NCBI RefSeq assembly: GCF_007828835.1
Contig: NZ_VIVL01000004.1
Location: forward strand, 1-64,000
DNA: 64,000 nucleotides
DNA from: Variovorax beijingensis
GTDB lineage: Bacteria; Pseudomonadota; Gammaproteobacteria; Burkholderiales; Burkholderiaceae_C
Reading direction: 5' to 3'
Shown here: piece after piece, positions 33,580-43,975 of the stretch
Layout: each line of letters begins with the position of its first letter
Numbering within the stretch: position 1 is the stretch's first letter
The notes under the pieces: model-generated
Database searches by the model: none
Told to the model about the DNA's origin: nothing
The model's input: only the letters and a program-made list of their open reading frames with translations
Program-made: the position numbers and the translations under genes

Positions 33580-34863
33580 ATGCAAGCCATCCATTCAAAT
33601 CGACCGATTGCCGTCATTGGCTTAGGCTACGTGGGCCTTCCGCTGGCCGTGGAGTTTGGCAAGAAGCGCCAAGTGATCGGCTTTGACATCAACGCCAAGC
33701 GCATAGCCGAACTGCAAGCCGGACGTGACCATACCCTCGAAACCACGCCGGAAGAGCTGAAGGCCGCTGCTCAGCTGGCTTTTACGTCGCACGCCGATGA
33801 CCTGCGCGACAGCGCTGTTTTCATCGTGACGGTTCCCACGCCCATCGACAACGCCAACCGACCCGACCTGACGCCTCTCATCAAGGCCAGCGAGACCGTT
33901 GGCAAGGTGATGCCAACTGGCGCGATCGTGATCTTCGAGTCGACGGTATACCCAGGGGCAACCGAAGAGGTCTGCGTGCCTGTGCTCGAAAAATTTAGCG
34001 GCAAGAAGTTCAACGTCGACTTCTTCTGCGGCTACAGCCCGGAGCGCATCAACCCGGGCGATAAGGAGCATCGCCTGCCGACTATCAAGAAAGTGACCAG
34101 CGGCAGCACGCCCGAGGTTGCGGAAGTGGTTGACCAGCTATATCGCGAGATCATCACCGCCGGCACCCACAAGGCAAGCAGCATCAAAGTGGCGGAAGCC
34201 GCAAAGGTGATCGAGAACACCCAGCGCGACGTGAACATTGCGCTGATGAATGAACTCAGCCTGATTTTTCACAGGCTCGGCATCGACACATTGGAAGTTT
34301 TGCAAGCGGCTGGCACCAAGTGGAATTTCCTGCCCTTTCGTCCGGGCCTCGTGGGTGGGCATTGCATCGGCGTGGACCCGTACTACCTCACCCACAAGGC
34401 GGTGGAAGTCGGCTATCACCCCGAGGTGATCCTTGCTGGCCGCCGTATCAACGACAACATGGCCAGCCACGTTGCCGATGAAGTCATCAAGCTGATGCTG
34501 CGCAAGAACGTGCCGGTGCTGGGCAGCAAAGTGCTGGTGCTGGGCCTGGCGTTCAAGGAAAACTGCCCCGATGTGCGCAATACCAAGGTCGTGGACATTG
34601 TGCACACCCTGCGGGGCTACAACACCCATGTCGACGTGTTCGATCCGTGGATCGACGTGGCCGAGGCCGAGCACGAATACGGCCTGCGCTGCTTGAGCGA
34701 GATGCCGACCGCCGGTGAATACGCTGCCGTTGTGCTGGCCGTTGGCCACCACCAGTTCGTCACGCTGGGCGAAGCGGGCATCAAAGCCCTTGGTCAACCG
34801 AACGCCGTGCTGTTCGATGTGAAAAGCCTGCTGCCCTTGGGGGCCGCAGACGGTCGGCTTTAA
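33580..34863 (+). CDS. tviB: UDP-N-acetyl-hexosamine 6-dehydrogenase (TviB/WbpO type)
   Basis: 427 residues. [20 protein letters not shown] is the N-terminal NAD site; [28 protein letters not shown] and [14 protein letters not shown] are hallmark blocks; the catalytic Cys is in [12 protein letters not shown]; the C-terminal domain has [19 protein letters not shown]. It oxidises UDP-GlcNAc or UDP-GalNAc to the uronic acid. Together with the epimerase immediately downstream it should supply UDP-GalNAcA, as in Vi antigen and Pseudomonas O6 synthesis. Confidence 0.92.
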   Translation: MQAIHSNRPIAVIGLGYVGLPLAVEFGKKRQVIGFDINAKRIAELQAGRDHTLETTPEELKAAAQLAFTSHADDLRDSAVFIVTVPTPIDNANRPDLTPLIKASETVGKVMPTGAIVIFESTVYPGATEEVCVPVLEKFSGKKFNVDFFCGYSPERINPGDKEHRLPTIKKVTSGSTPEVAEVVDQLYREIITAGTHKASSIKVAEAAKVIENTQRDVNIALMNELSLIFHRLGIDTLEVLQAAGTKWNFLPFRPGLVGGHCIGVDPYYLTHKAVEVGYHPEVILAGRRINDNMASHVADEVIKLMLRKNVPVLGSKVLVLGLAFKENCPDVRNTKVVDIVHTLRGYNTHVDVFDPWIDVAEAEHEYGLRCLSEMPTAGEYAAVVLAVGHHQFVTLGEAGIKALGQPNAVLFDVKSLLPLGAADGRL

Positions 34864-34879
34864 GCGGAGCCGAGCCATC

Positions 34880-35968
34880 ATGAGCCAATCCAATTCAAAT
34901 CCGACGGCATACGACAAGCTCAGGGGGCGCCTTGTCGCCGAGCCTCACACATGGCTTGTCACTGGCGTGGCTGGCTTCATTGGCAGCAATCTGCTGGAGA
35001 CCTTGCTCAAGCTCAACCAGCAAGTGGTGGGGCTCGACAACTTCGCCACCGGACACCGGCGCAACTTGGCCGAGGTTCAAACCTTGGTCACTCCAGAGCA
35101 GTGGGCCAACTTCCACTTCATCGAAGGCGATATCCGCAACCTCGAGGACTGCCATCGAGCGATGATTTTTCCCAGTGCCGATACTTCATTGAGAGAGAGC
35201 GGGGCAGCCGTGGAGTACGTTCTTCATGAAGCAGCCCTTGGTAGCGTTCCCCGCAGCTTGGCTGACCCGGTCACCTCCAACGCCGTCAATATCAGCGGCT
35301 TCCTGAACATGCTGGTGGCGTCGCGTGACGCCGGGGTCAAGAGCTTTACGTATGCAGCGAGCAGCAGCACATATGGAGACCATCCAGCGCTGCCCAAGGT
35401 CGAGCACACCATCGGAAAGCCACTTAGTCCCTACGCCGTCACCAAATATGTGAATGAGCTGTATGCCGACGTGTTTGCCCGCTGCTACGGCTTCAACACT
35501 ATCGGGCTGCGTTACTTCAACGTGTTTGGACCCCGGCAAGACCCAAACGGTGCCTACGCCGCCGTCATTCCCAAGTGGATTGCCAGCTTGATGCAGGGCG
35601 AACCGGTCTACATCAATGGCGACGGCGAAACCAGCCGCGACTTCTGCTTCATCGCCAATGTTGTTCAAGCGAACTTGCTTGCCGCAGTCGTAAAGGAGAC
35701 TGAAGCCGTCAACCAGGTCTACAACGTGGCACTGGGAGACCGCACCAGTCTGAACGAGTTGTATGCCCACTTGCGAAGCAAGCTGCTGCCCCATTACCCA
35801 CATCTGGACGAGGCCCAACCTGTACACAGGGACTTCCGTGCCGGAGACGTGCGACATAGCTTGGCCGATATAGGCAAGGCGGAGCGCCTGCTGGGATACA
35901 CGCCCACTCATCGCATCGGCGAGGGACTGACTCTCGCGATGCCTTGGTACATCAAGCAGAGATATTGA
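34880..35968 (+). CDS. tviC: UDP-HexNAc(A) C4 epimerase (TviC/WbpP type)
   Basis: 362 residues, extended [23 protein letters not shown] binds [15 protein letters not shown] supplies the Ser/Thr and [14 protein letters not shown] the Tyr-x3-Lys; [20 protein letters not shown] and [13 protein letters not shown] are substrate-site blocks. It interconverts GlcNAc and GalNAc forms of the nucleotide sugar (or its uronic acid). Compared with TviC as I remember it, about 14 extra residues ([14 protein letters not shown]) follow DCHRA, before the conserved [10 protein letters not shown]. Confidence 0.9.
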   Translation: MSQSNSNPTAYDKLRGRLVAEPHTWLVTGVAGFIGSNLLETLLKLNQQVVGLDNFATGHRRNLAEVQTLVTPEQWANFHFIEGDIRNLEDCHRAMIFPSADTSLRESGAAVEYVLHEAALGSVPRSLADPVTSNAVNISGFLNMLVASRDAGVKSFTYAASSSTYGDHPALPKVEHTIGKPLSPYAVTKYVNELYADVFARCYGFNTIGLRYFNVFGPRQDPNGAYAAVIPKWIASLMQGEPVYINGDGETSRDFCFIANVVQANLLAAVVKETEAVNQVYNVALGDRTSLNELYAHLRSKLLPHYPHLDEAQPVHRDFRAGDVRHSLADIGKAERLLGYTPTHRIGEGLTLAMPWYIKQRY

Positions 35969-36090
35969 TGATGTGCTTTTTTGAAAAGCATCATCGACAA
36001 CACCAGAAGCACTCAGTCCGAACTTGGCGCAGGATAACTTCAAGCCTTTTAGCCCGCCGAGGACTTTAAAACCAATTCCGCAACCAAGTC
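35969..36090. other. Spacer before the WxcM-like gene
   Basis: 122 bases without a gene. A GATGATG/CATCATC inverted pair (about 35967-35993) surrounding TGCTTTTTTGAAAAGCA gives a long imperfect hairpin just after the tviC stop, which may limit read-through. Confidence 0.4.
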
Positions 36091-37029
36091 ATGAAGCAGC
36101 AGTTTATTCATCCTCTATCGGACGTCCGGTCCATTTCGATTGGTGAAGGGTCGCGAGTTTGGCAGTACGTTGTTGTGCTATCCGGGGCTCAAATCGGACG
36201 TGATTGCAACATTTGTTCACACTGTTTGATCGAAAGCGATGTAGTAATTGGTGACCGCGTCACGGTCAAGAGCGGTGTTCAACTTTGGAACGGCCTGCGA
36301 TTGGGGGATGATGTATTTGTCGGCCCTAATGTCTCATTTACAAATGACAGATTTCCTCGGAGCAAGCAAACGCCAGAGAAATTTCTGGTAACCACCATTC
36401 ATGATGGCGCTTCAATCGGCGCTGGGGCTGTGATCTTGCCTGGCATTTCGATCGGCAGTAAGGCGATGGTCGCTGCAGGTGCTGTCGTCACTCGGTCTGT
36501 GCCTCCCAATGCCGTGGTGGTAGGCAACCCTGCCAAGATTGTTGGCTACGCTGGCGCTGAACGTAGCGACTTGTTCGATACGACTGTGCCTGAGGCCGGA
36601 ATGAGCGAATCTGTTACGCGAGTGGCGGGCGTCAAGCTGTACCGAATGCACCGCGTTGCTGATATTCGCGGGAGCCTAACGGTCGGTGAATTCGATCGCA
36701 GTATTCCATTTTCCGCAAAGCGATATTTCATGGTGTTTGACGTGCCGAGCAGGGAAACGCGCGGAGAGCATGCGCATCACGAATGTCACCAATTTCTAGT
36801 TTGCGTGCGTGGCAGTTGTGCCGTAGTGGCAGATGATGGGGCGAACCGTCAGGAATTCATATTGGATCGGCCTGATATTGGTATACATGTGCCGCCTATG
36901 GTATGGGGCATTCAGTATAAATACTCTGCGGATGCGGTTTTATTGGTCTTCGCTTCGCATTATTACGATAGCGCTGACTACATTCGAGACTATTCTGAGT
37001 TTCGTAAACTTGTCGGAGCTTCAGCGTGA
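36091..37029 (+). CDS. WxcM-like fusion: hexapeptide acetyltransferase (FdtC) plus cupin keto-isomerase (FdtA)
   Basis: 312 residues. Residues 1-155 form a left-handed beta helix with repeated hexapeptides ([39 protein letters not shown]) ending [18 protein letters not shown], as in sugar N-acetyltransferases. Residues 175-312 are a cupin with [20 protein letters not shown], the catalytic His cluster of FdtA/QdtA dTDP-4-keto-6-deoxyglucose isomerases. The same fusion is known as WxcM. Its stop overlaps the aminotransferase start by 4 bases. The set implies dTDP-Fuc3NAc or dTDP-Qui3NAc; the rml genes for the precursor are not in this window. Confidence 0.85.
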   Translation: MKQQFIHPLSDVRSISIGEGSRVWQYVVVLSGAQIGRDCNICSHCLIESDVVIGDRVTVKSGVQLWNGLRLGDDVFVGPNVSFTNDRFPRSKQTPEKFLVTTIHDGASIGAGAVILPGISIGSKAMVAAGAVVTRSVPPNAVVVGNPAKIVGYAGAERSDLFDTTVPEAGMSESVTRVAGVKLYRMHRVADIRGSLTVGEFDRSIPFSAKRYFMVFDVPSRETRGEHAHHECHQFLVCVRGSCAVVADDGANRQEFILDRPDIGIHVPPMVWGIQYKYSADAVLLVFASHYYDSADYIRDYSEFRKLVGASA

Positions 37030-38132
37030 TTCCGTTTCTTGACCTAAAAACTCCTTACTTTGAGCTAAAGCAAGAGCTGGATGATGCCATCGCTCGGGTA
37101 GTTAGTTCTGGTTGGTTCATCGGTGGTGAAGAAGTAGATCAATTCGAGGTGGAATATGCGTCGTACTGTGGCGCGGCCCACGCAATAGGCGTCGCCAACG
37201 GCTTGGATGCCTTGCACCTAGCGCTGCGCGCCATGGATGTTGGAGCGGGCGATGAAGTCATCGTACCTAGCAACACCTATATCGCCACTTGGCTAGCGGT
37301 GACGCAATGTGGAGCTATCCCTGTGCCGGTAGAGCCGGATGAACGGACTTTCAACATTAACCCAGCCCTGCTTGAAGCAGCTATCACTCCACGCACCAAA
37401 GTAATTCTGCCCGTGCATTTGTATGGTCAACCAGCCGATTTAGACCATGTTCTTCTTATTGCTCGCAAGCATGGGCTACGCGTACTCGAAGACGGGGCTC
37501 AGGCGCATGGCGCACGCTACAAGGGTGAGCGTCTGGGCGCACATGGCGATGCTGTTGCGTGGAGCTTCTATCCGGGGAAAAACCTGGGTGCGATGGGAGA
37601 CGGCGGAGCCGTGACTACTAATGATACGCAGTTGGCCGACCGATTGCGGGTATTGCGTAACTATGGGTCTCGCGTGAAGTATGTGAATGAAATGCAGGGG
37701 TATAACAGTCGCTTGGACCCTTTGCAGGCGGCCATTTTACGAGTCAAGCTGGCTCATTTGGACAAGTGGAACGAGCGACGCAAGTTGGCGGCGGCGCAAT
37801 ACCTAAAAGATCTTATTGGTAGCGGCGTGGTTTTGCCCTACGTACCAGATTGGGCAGACCCCGTCTGGCATTTGTTCGTGGTCCGCTGTGCAAAGCGCGA
37901 TGCGTTGCATCAGCGTCTAGCGGCATCGGGAGTGAGCACTTTGATTCACTATCCAATTCCGCCGCATAGGCAAGAAGCCTACGCCGACGCGGGGTGGCAA
38001 GTTAATGAGTTTCCGCTTGCAAATCAAATGGCTGACGAGGTACTAAGCCTCCCAATGGGACCTCATCTGTCCGAGAATCAAAGGCAGCAAGTGGTCGTTT
38101 CGCTTCGTGCCAACGTCACTGCCGATGACTGA
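37026..38132 (+). CDS. fdtB: DegT/DnrJ/EryC1 sugar aminotransferase (FdtB/QdtB type)
   Basis: 368 residues, PLP enzyme. [18 protein letters not shown] opening, [43 protein letters not shown] (PLP Asp) and [17 protein letters not shown], where the Lys of PGKN binds PLP. It transfers an amino group to C3 of the keto sugar produced by the cupin half of the preceding protein. Overlaps of 4 bases upstream and 8 bases downstream support coupled translation. It could instead serve the PglF product as a C4 aminotransferase, but the FdtA-like neighbour favours C3. Confidence 0.85.
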   Translation: MIPFLDLKTPYFELKQELDDAIARVVSSGWFIGGEEVDQFEVEYASYCGAAHAIGVANGLDALHLALRAMDVGAGDEVIVPSNTYIATWLAVTQCGAIPVPVEPDERTFNINPALLEAAITPRTKVILPVHLYGQPADLDHVLLIARKHGLRVLEDGAQAHGARYKGERLGAHGDAVAWSFYPGKNLGAMGDGGAVTTNDTQLADRLRVLRNYGSRVKYVNEMQGYNSRLDPLQAAILRVKLAHLDKWNERRKLAAAQYLKDLIGSGVVLPYVPDWADPVWHLFVVRCAKRDALHQRLAASGVSTLIHYPIPPHRQEAYADAGWQVNEFPLANQMADEVLSLPMGPHLSENQRQQVVVSLRANVTADD

Positions 38133-39636
38133 CGCTAAGTCATACCGGAAAATCCTGCGCTCGTCGGTCATTATCGGCGGAGCATCCGTCATAAATATTC
38201 TGATCGGCTTGGCTCGCATTAAAGTGGCGGCCGTGTTATTGGGACCTGCTGGCGTGGGTGTGATCGGTCTTTTTCAGAACCTGATTGCTGTGGCGTCTAC
38301 GGTGGTTGGTTTGGGATTTGGCAACGTCGGTACCCGGCAAATTGCTGAAGCCGCCGGGCGAGACGATGATCGCGCTGTGGCGGTCGCACGCCGGGCATTG
38401 GCTTGGGGTACTTTGCTGCTGGCATTGATTGGCGCCGGGATTTTTTGGGCCTTGCGAAATATTTTGGCCGTAATAGTGCTTGGAGATGCAGAGTCCGGAA
38501 CTCAGATTCAGTGGCTGGCGATAGGGGTTGCGGTGACCGTGGGAGCAAGCGCACAAACTGCGCTGCTTAATGGGTTACGCCGGATAGGCGACATTGCTCT
38601 CGCGAGTGTGTTCTCTGCATTGCTGTCTACAGTAGTGGGAATTTGTGTACTACTTTGGTGGGGGCAAACGGGAGTCGTGGCTTTTGTATTAATTGCGCCA
38701 CTGTGCACATTTTTATTGGGCTACGTCTTCGTTCTCAGGTTGCCAAGGGAAAATTCGATCACTACTCCTTGGCCGCTAATAGTTGCTCAATGGCGAACAT
38801 TAGCGAAGCTGGGTGCCGCGTTTATGTTGGCTGGCGTGGTGGCCACATTGGCGCAATTGTTAGTACGCACGATAGTTCAAAAAAATTTGGGGGCAAGCGG
38901 ATTGGGCGTTTTTCAGGCGTCTTGGCAGATTTCTATGACCTATCTAGGGTTTGTCCTTTCGGCCATGGGGACGGACTACTACCCACGCCTAACCGCATGT
39001 ATTGATGACTACATAGCCACCAATCGTATGGTAAATGAGCAAACAGAAGTAGCTCTAATATTAGGAGGGCCAGTTTTGCTAGCAATGATGGGGCTGGCAC
39101 CTTGGATCATCGGATTGTTATATTCCAATGAATTTCAGGAAGCTCAAGACGTGTTGCGTTGGCAGATCATTGGAGATCTGCTAAAGATATTAAGTTGGCC
39201 GCTTGGTTTCATTTTGTTAGCGGCAGGAAATGGTCGAGCATATCTCATTACCGAAACCATAGGATTTGGTTTCTTCGTGATTTTGACTGCATTTTTTTTG
39301 CCGTTGCTAGGAATTCGAGCCACTGGGATAGCATTTATCGGTATGTACGCAGTTTATCTACCAATGGTGTATTGGCTTGCTCATAAGAAAACAAAATTTC
39401 AATGGTCTGCGAAGATTTGGCGCCAGTTTGGAGCGGTCTTGGGGTTGTGCGTGTTCGTGAAGCTATTAGCTGAATGGGATCCCCTTGCTGGTGCAATATT
39501 CGGCCTCGCGGGAGCAATGGGGTTGGCGGGGCTTGCCGCAGCTCAGTTTTCAAGCATTGATGCAACTGAAACTGCTGCCGGGCGTTTATACGCTAAAGTC
39601 ATAAAAAAAATGCCAATGCAAAGGAGAAGGCGTTGA
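38125..39636 (+). CDS. wzx: Wzx-type oligosaccharide flippase
   Basis: 503 residues from ATG 38125 (longer frame starts at 38107). About 12-14 hydrophobic helices; [20 protein letters not shown] near the start and [20 protein letters not shown] match the O-antigen translocase/WzxE type of the MOP superfamily. It flips lipid-linked repeat units to the periplasmic face. Base composition begins to fall within this gene relative to the first genes of the cluster. Confidence 0.88.
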   Translation: MTDAKSYRKILRSSVIIGGASVINILIGLARIKVAAVLLGPAGVGVIGLFQNLIAVASTVVGLGFGNVGTRQIAEAAGRDDDRAVAVARRALAWGTLLLALIGAGIFWALRNILAVIVLGDAESGTQIQWLAIGVAVTVGASAQTALLNGLRRIGDIALASVFSALLSTVVGICVLLWWGQTGVVAFVLIAPLCTFLLGYVFVLRLPRENSITTPWPLIVAQWRTLAKLGAAFMLAGVVATLAQLLVRTIVQKNLGASGLGVFQASWQISMTYLGFVLSAMGTDYYPRLTACIDDYIATNRMVNEQTEVALILGGPVLLAMMGLAPWIIGLLYSNEFQEAQDVLRWQIIGDLLKILSWPLGFILLAAGNGRAYLITETIGFGFFVILTAFFLPLLGIRATGIAFIGMYAVYLPMVYWLAHKKTKFQWSAKIWRQFGAVLGLCVFVKLLAEWDPLAGAIFGLAGAMGLAGLAAAQFSSIDATETAAGRLYAKVIKKMPMQRRRR

Positions 39637-39664
39637 TGCTATTGGTGGATCGCACACATATTCT

Positions 39665-40762
39665 ATGAAAATACTTATCCCCATAACTGGTTTTGGCCAC
39701 GCTGGCGGCTACAGAGTCCTCTCCGAGTTGGCTAACCATTGGACGATGGACGGTCATCAGGTCGACTTTCTCGTTGACGAAAGATCCCCGGATCCCTATT
39801 TTCCCACTCGCGCAAGAATTCATCGTTTCGATAAATTTGGGCGATTGATTGACCATCACGGCGACATGCTGAGAAAAGAGTTTTCTTCGAAGGGAAATGC
39901 GGCCTCGATTTATTTTGGGATGTGGCGTGCATTAGGGAAAATTGGTGCAAAGTATGACGTGGTTTTAGCGAACCACTCACTTACCGCATTTCCCGTGGCA
40001 TTTGCCAGAGGCGGGAAGGCATCTAAGTACTATTACGTTCAGGCCTATGAGCCGGAATATTACTCTCTTAGTAAGAGTCGAAAAGCTAGAGTACTTGAAA
40101 AGCTTTCAAAATTTAGCTATCGATTGAATTTGAGGCAAATCGCAAACGCACCTATTTATCTTGGGTATCGCGATATAAAGGCTGAGCAATGGATTCCTCC
40201 GGGGGTTGATGAGTCGATATTTCACCGTCGCAGTTCACCTCCGGATCTTGGTGTTGGTAAAACATTGAAAATTGGGACCATTGGCAGGAAGGAAGCCTCT
40301 AAGGGGACTAAATATGTTCTTGAGGCTTTTGAAAAGCTGGCGCTTATAGATTCAAAAATCCAATTGAAAGTGGCATATGGTAATTTGCCAGACAATTGGA
40401 CGCATGATAGGGCGGAAATCATTGTGCCTTCTAATGACCGCGAGCTATCAGATTTTTATCGATCCATCGACATACTTATTGCACCTGGAACGGTCCAACT
40501 TGGGGCATGCCATTATCCGGTCTTGGAGGCTATGAGTTGCGGAACCCCTGTCATCACCACGGGGTATTTGCCGGCAAACAAAGAAAATTCCTGGATTGTG
40601 CCGACTGAGGACTCCGAATCTATCGTCTCTTCCGTGCTTGAAATTTCTGCATCGTCTCGGGTTGACGTTTTGAAAAAACTAGATCTGGCTGCGGCGGCCA
40701 TCGACTTTTTTTATTGGAAAAATGTCTCGCAGCGGTTCATCGGGTTGTTTGAGTGCCGATGA
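39665..40762 (+). CDS. Glycosyltransferase family 4 (GT-B)
   Basis: 365 residues. MKILIPITGFGHAGGYRVLS is a Gly-rich acceptor loop, IGTIGRKEASKGTKYVLEAF begins the donor domain, and APGTVQLGACHYPVLEAMSC ending GTPVITT carries the family's E-x7-E-like region. AT-rich, with many AAA/TTT codons. Likely adds one sugar of the repeat; donor unknown. Confidence 0.82.
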   Translation: MKILIPITGFGHAGGYRVLSELANHWTMDGHQVDFLVDERSPDPYFPTRARIHRFDKFGRLIDHHGDMLRKEFSSKGNAASIYFGMWRALGKIGAKYDVVLANHSLTAFPVAFARGGKASKYYYVQAYEPEYYSLSKSRKARVLEKLSKFSYRLNLRQIANAPIYLGYRDIKAEQWIPPGVDESIFHRRSSPPDLGVGKTLKIGTIGRKEASKGTKYVLEAFEKLALIDSKIQLKVAYGNLPDNWTHDRAEIIVPSNDRELSDFYRSIDILIAPGTVQLGACHYPVLEAMSCGTPVITTGYLPANKENSWIVPTEDSESIVSSVLEISASSRVDVLKKLDLAAAAIDFFYWKNVSQRFIGLFECR

Positions 40763-41748
40763 TGCGCGTATCCAGATCCAAAGTTTTAACGCTGGCAATT
40801 GGAGCGGCTGCAGCACTGGTTTCTGTGTTGCAACCGTTTGGTTATAGCCCTGATTATCCGCAATATAGCTACTTTTTTGATCAATTGCGCTCGGATTATC
40901 TCTCCCAATTAAGGGAGTCGAGGTTCGAGCTTGGATTTTTGCATCTCAGCTATCTGCTGACGCAGATATTTCGAGAAAACGTCCACGTTTATGGTTTTTT
41001 TGTCCTGATAGCAATTGGGTTGAAGGTGTATTTCGCGGGGAGATTTTCCGCCAAAAATTATGCTTGGATATTTTTGGTGTTCTATTTTTTTAAGTTTTTC
41101 CCACTTCACGAGTTGACTCAACTTCGTGCTGCGATGGCGGCGTCTCTCTTGGTGGTGGTGTTTTATTATTATTCAATTGAACGCTATTGGATTGCGCTGT
41201 CGATTTCTTTGATTGCCATTGCATTTCATAATTCGGCAGGATTGGTGTTGCCATTTTTTTTGACTCCAATGGCTGCGTTAACACGGGGGAGAATTGTTCT
41301 TGCCGCCCTTATCGTATATGTCTCTTGCTATCTTATTTCGGACTACTTAGTAGGTTTTTTGGCGGATCGCATTGTCGTCTTTGAAATGTATATAAATGCT
41401 GGGATCGAATCAAGACGCGATGCGGCCTTTTCTCCTGTCTTTTTTCCTGAATTCTTTTTGATTGCGTTGTCCTTCGTATGCTGGAGAGATCTTTCTGGGG
41501 TAATGAAGAAGGTATTGGCGATTGAGGTTTTTGGGTTTGCTGTATTTTATGGATTTATTGATCTGGGGGTGGTGGCGGTTCGCGGACGTGAATTATTTTC
41601 CGTGCTTTGGATTGTATTTGTCGCTCAATTTCCTTTTGCCGGAAAAAAAATAAGAGCTGGAATAGTTTTTTTTGTTCTCGCCTCCGTTCTTTTGTCGGTA
41701 TACCTCTATTTTGTCTTGGATTTCTTTGCAAGCGAGCTTGGGTATTGA
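40759..41748 (+). CDS. EpsG-like polysaccharide polymerase (Wzy candidate)
   Basis: About 329 residues with 9-10 predicted membrane helices. SPDYPQYSYFFDQLRSD, FELGFLHLSYLLTQIF and LHELTQLRAAMAASLLVVVF match the EpsG family, whose members act as Wzy-type polymerases. Its start overlaps the preceding stop. With a Wzx flippase in the cluster and no other multi-span candidate, it is the best polymerase assignment. Strongly AT-rich. Confidence 0.75.
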   Translation: MMRVSRSKVLTLAIGAAAALVSVLQPFGYSPDYPQYSYFFDQLRSDYLSQLRESRFELGFLHLSYLLTQIFRENVHVYGFFVLIAIGLKVYFAGRFSAKNYAWIFLVFYFFKFFPLHELTQLRAAMAASLLVVVFYYYSIERYWIALSISLIAIAFHNSAGLVLPFFLTPMAALTRGRIVLAALIVYVSCYLISDYLVGFLADRIVVFEMYINAGIESRRDAAFSPVFFPEFFLIALSFVCWRDLSGVMKKVLAIEVFGFAVFYGFIDLGVVAVRGRELFSVLWIVFVAQFPFAGKKIRAGIVFFVLASVLLSVYLYFVLDFFASELGY

Positions 41749-41879
41749 GTTTTTGGCCGTCGAGTATTTTTTTGTATTTGGTTGCATGAGATTGGGGTCA
41801 AAACCCTATCTATTGAGGATTGAGTGCATCCCGGCGCTGATGGTTTTCGAGTTCATGGTTCAACACGGAGGGCGTTATT

Positions 41880-42815
41880 ATGATTGATATTGTTTTGGTG
41901 AATTGGAACTCGGGTCTTCAGCTTGGCGAGGCTGTAAGCAGTATCGTAAATAATCACGAAAATGTAGTTGGCAAGATCGTCGTGGTTGATAACGATTCAT
42001 CGGACGATTCAATGAAGAGCATTGATGTCGGTGATTGTGGGATCGTTTTGCAGTTGGTCTTCAATAAGGAGAATTTGGGTTTTGGGGCGGCTTGTAATCG
42101 GGGCGCAAGGTTGTGTGAGAGTGAGTTTATTCTTTTTTTGAACCCAGATGCCAGATTGTTTCCTGGATCGCTGTTGGTTCCCTTGAATTATATGCAAAGA
42201 GGCAACAATTCTAATGTTGGCATCTCTGGCATTCAATTAATTGATTCGGTCGGACGAGTGTCGCGTAGTTGTTCTCGCTTTCCTACAACGCCATTGCTGC
42301 TAGCTCAGGCCCTTGGATTGAATAAATTACCTTGGTTGCACTCTTGGAGCACGCATATGAATGAATGGGATCATTCTGCTGACCGCGAAGTTGACCAAGT
42401 GATTGGTGCATTTTTCTTTATCCGTCGTGCCGTTTTTGAGGGGCTTGGAGGATTTGATGAAAGATTTTTTGTTTATTTTGAGGAAGTAGATATTTCCTAT
42501 CGTGCCAAGCAGGCCGGATGGCGCAGCATCTATCTAACGGAGGCGCAAGCGTTTCATGCGGGGGGTGGAACCTCGGGGCAAATTAAAGCCCATCGACTTT
42601 TTTACTCCCTACGCAGTCGCTTGCTTTACGCCTTCAAACACTTCTCTCGTGCTGCAGCTTGGGCCCTCACAGGGATAACCTTGTTTATTGAGCCTGCATC
42701 ACGTGCAATATTTTCCCTGCTGCGTGGTGGAGTTGAAGATTTGCGTAATACGTTGCGAGGTTATGGGATGCTGTGGCAGGATATTCCAAATATCTTTAAG
42801 AGTTCACGGAAATGA
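41880..42815 (+). CDS. Glycosyltransferase family 2 (rhamnosyltransferase-like)
   Basis: 311 residues, GT-A fold. MIDIVLVNWNSGLQLGEAVS, VVDNDSSDDS, ENLGFGAACNRGA and FLNPDARLFPGSL give the DxD-type site; GAFFFIRRAVFEGLGGFDER and FVYFEEVDISYRAKQAGWR are the usual C-terminal blocks. Often annotated as rhamnosyltransferase, but donor specificity cannot be read from sequence. It overlaps the next gene by 4 bases. Confidence 0.85.
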   Translation: MIDIVLVNWNSGLQLGEAVSSIVNNHENVVGKIVVVDNDSSDDSMKSIDVGDCGIVLQLVFNKENLGFGAACNRGARLCESEFILFLNPDARLFPGSLLVPLNYMQRGNNSNVGISGIQLIDSVGRVSRSCSRFPTTPLLLAQALGLNKLPWLHSWSTHMNEWDHSADREVDQVIGAFFFIRRAVFEGLGGFDERFFVYFEEVDISYRAKQAGWRSIYLTEAQAFHAGGGTSGQIKAHRLFYSLRSRLLYAFKHFSRAAAWALTGITLFIEPASRAIFSLLRGGVEDLRNTLRGYGMLWQDIPNIFKSSRK

Positions 42816-43891
42816 AGATTCTTGCGCTCACCCGATATGGACGTTTAGGAGCTTCTTCTCGCCTGCGTACTATGCAATTTTTGCCGCTTCTTAAAACGGC
42901 GGGAATGGATGGTTTGATTTCCCCCCTTTTTGGGGATGCAATGTTGATTAATAAGTACAAAAGAAGGCAATACAGCGCAGGTGCCGTCCTTAAGGCATAC
43001 GGAAATCGCGTGGCGCAGCTGCTTCACCGGCATCATTTTGATTTGATTTGGATTGAAAAGGAGGCGTTGCCTTGGACGCCGGCGCTATGCGAAAGGGTGC
43101 TGCTCAGTGGCGTGCCGTACGTGCTCGACTATGACGATGCAATCTTTCATAAATACGATCAACATCGTTCGGTGTGGGTTCGGTGGCTGTTGGGGCGGCG
43201 CATTGACCGTTTGATGGCGGATGCTCGGTTGGTAATTGCGGGTAATGATTACTTGGCTCAACGGGCGCGAAAAGCCGGGGCACGCTGGGTAGAAGTGCTG
43301 CCTACAGTGGTTGATTTGGAGCGATATGCCGCCAAGCCTCCGAACCAGCGGCGGGTCGATATCCCATACATCGTATGGATCGGTTCGCCATCCACGGTCA
43401 AATATCTGGCCGCACTTGAAGCGCCGCTGGCCGCTCTGGCTGCGCGTTCCCCATTCAAGCTGCGCGTGATAGGCGGCAGTCTGAAGATGACGGGGGTTGA
43501 CGTCGAGTGCGTACCGTGGACTGAGGAGTCGGAAGTGCAATCGATCGCTGAGTGCGACATAGGTGTTATGCCCTTAAACGACTCACCGTGGGAGCGCGGC
43601 AAGTGTGGGTACAAGCTTATTCAATATATGGCGTGCGGTTTGCCCGTCGTGGCCTCACCGATTGGTGTGAATACGAAAATCGTGCGCGACGGGGTCAATG
43701 GGTTTTTGGTGACGTCGGCGGATGCCTGGGTGGGAAAGCTCGAGCAGCTTTTGCGTGATGCTGACCTTCGACGATCCATGGGCCGTGAGGGACGTCGGAG
43801 CGTGGAGGCCGAATATTGCGTCCAGCAAGCAGGCCCTCTACTAGCAAACCTTTTGGTGAAGGCCGGCGCGAGGCAAGCATGCGAACGCTGA
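42812..43891 (+). CDS. Glycosyltransferase (GT-B, family 4-like)
   Basis: 359 residues. Opening MKILALTRYGRLGASSRLRT, then YVLDYDDAIFHKYD, PTVVDLERYAAKP, YIVWIGSPSTVKYLAALEAP and the donor-site block WERGKCGYKLIQYMACGLP, typical of GT4 enzymes in O-antigen clusters. AT content falls back to genome level within this gene, marking the right edge of the low-GC segment. Confidence 0.83.
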   Translation: MKILALTRYGRLGASSRLRTMQFLPLLKTAGMDGLISPLFGDAMLINKYKRRQYSAGAVLKAYGNRVAQLLHRHHFDLIWIEKEALPWTPALCERVLLSGVPYVLDYDDAIFHKYDQHRSVWVRWLLGRRIDRLMADARLVIAGNDYLAQRARKAGARWVEVLPTVVDLERYAAKPPNQRRVDIPYIVWIGSPSTVKYLAALEAPLAALAARSPFKLRVIGGSLKMTGVDVECVPWTEESEVQSIAECDIGVMPLNDSPWERGKCGYKLIQYMACGLPVVASPIGVNTKIVRDGVNGFLVTSADAWVGKLEQLLRDADLRRSMGREGRRSVEAEYCVQQAGPLLANLLVKAGARQACER

Positions 43892-43975
43892 GTTTCTTTC
43901 GCTTCCTCAGGGCACCTCAAAGAGGTGCGGAAATTTGGAGTCGGCAGTGGGGAAAATGAATTCTAGGATACTGAC

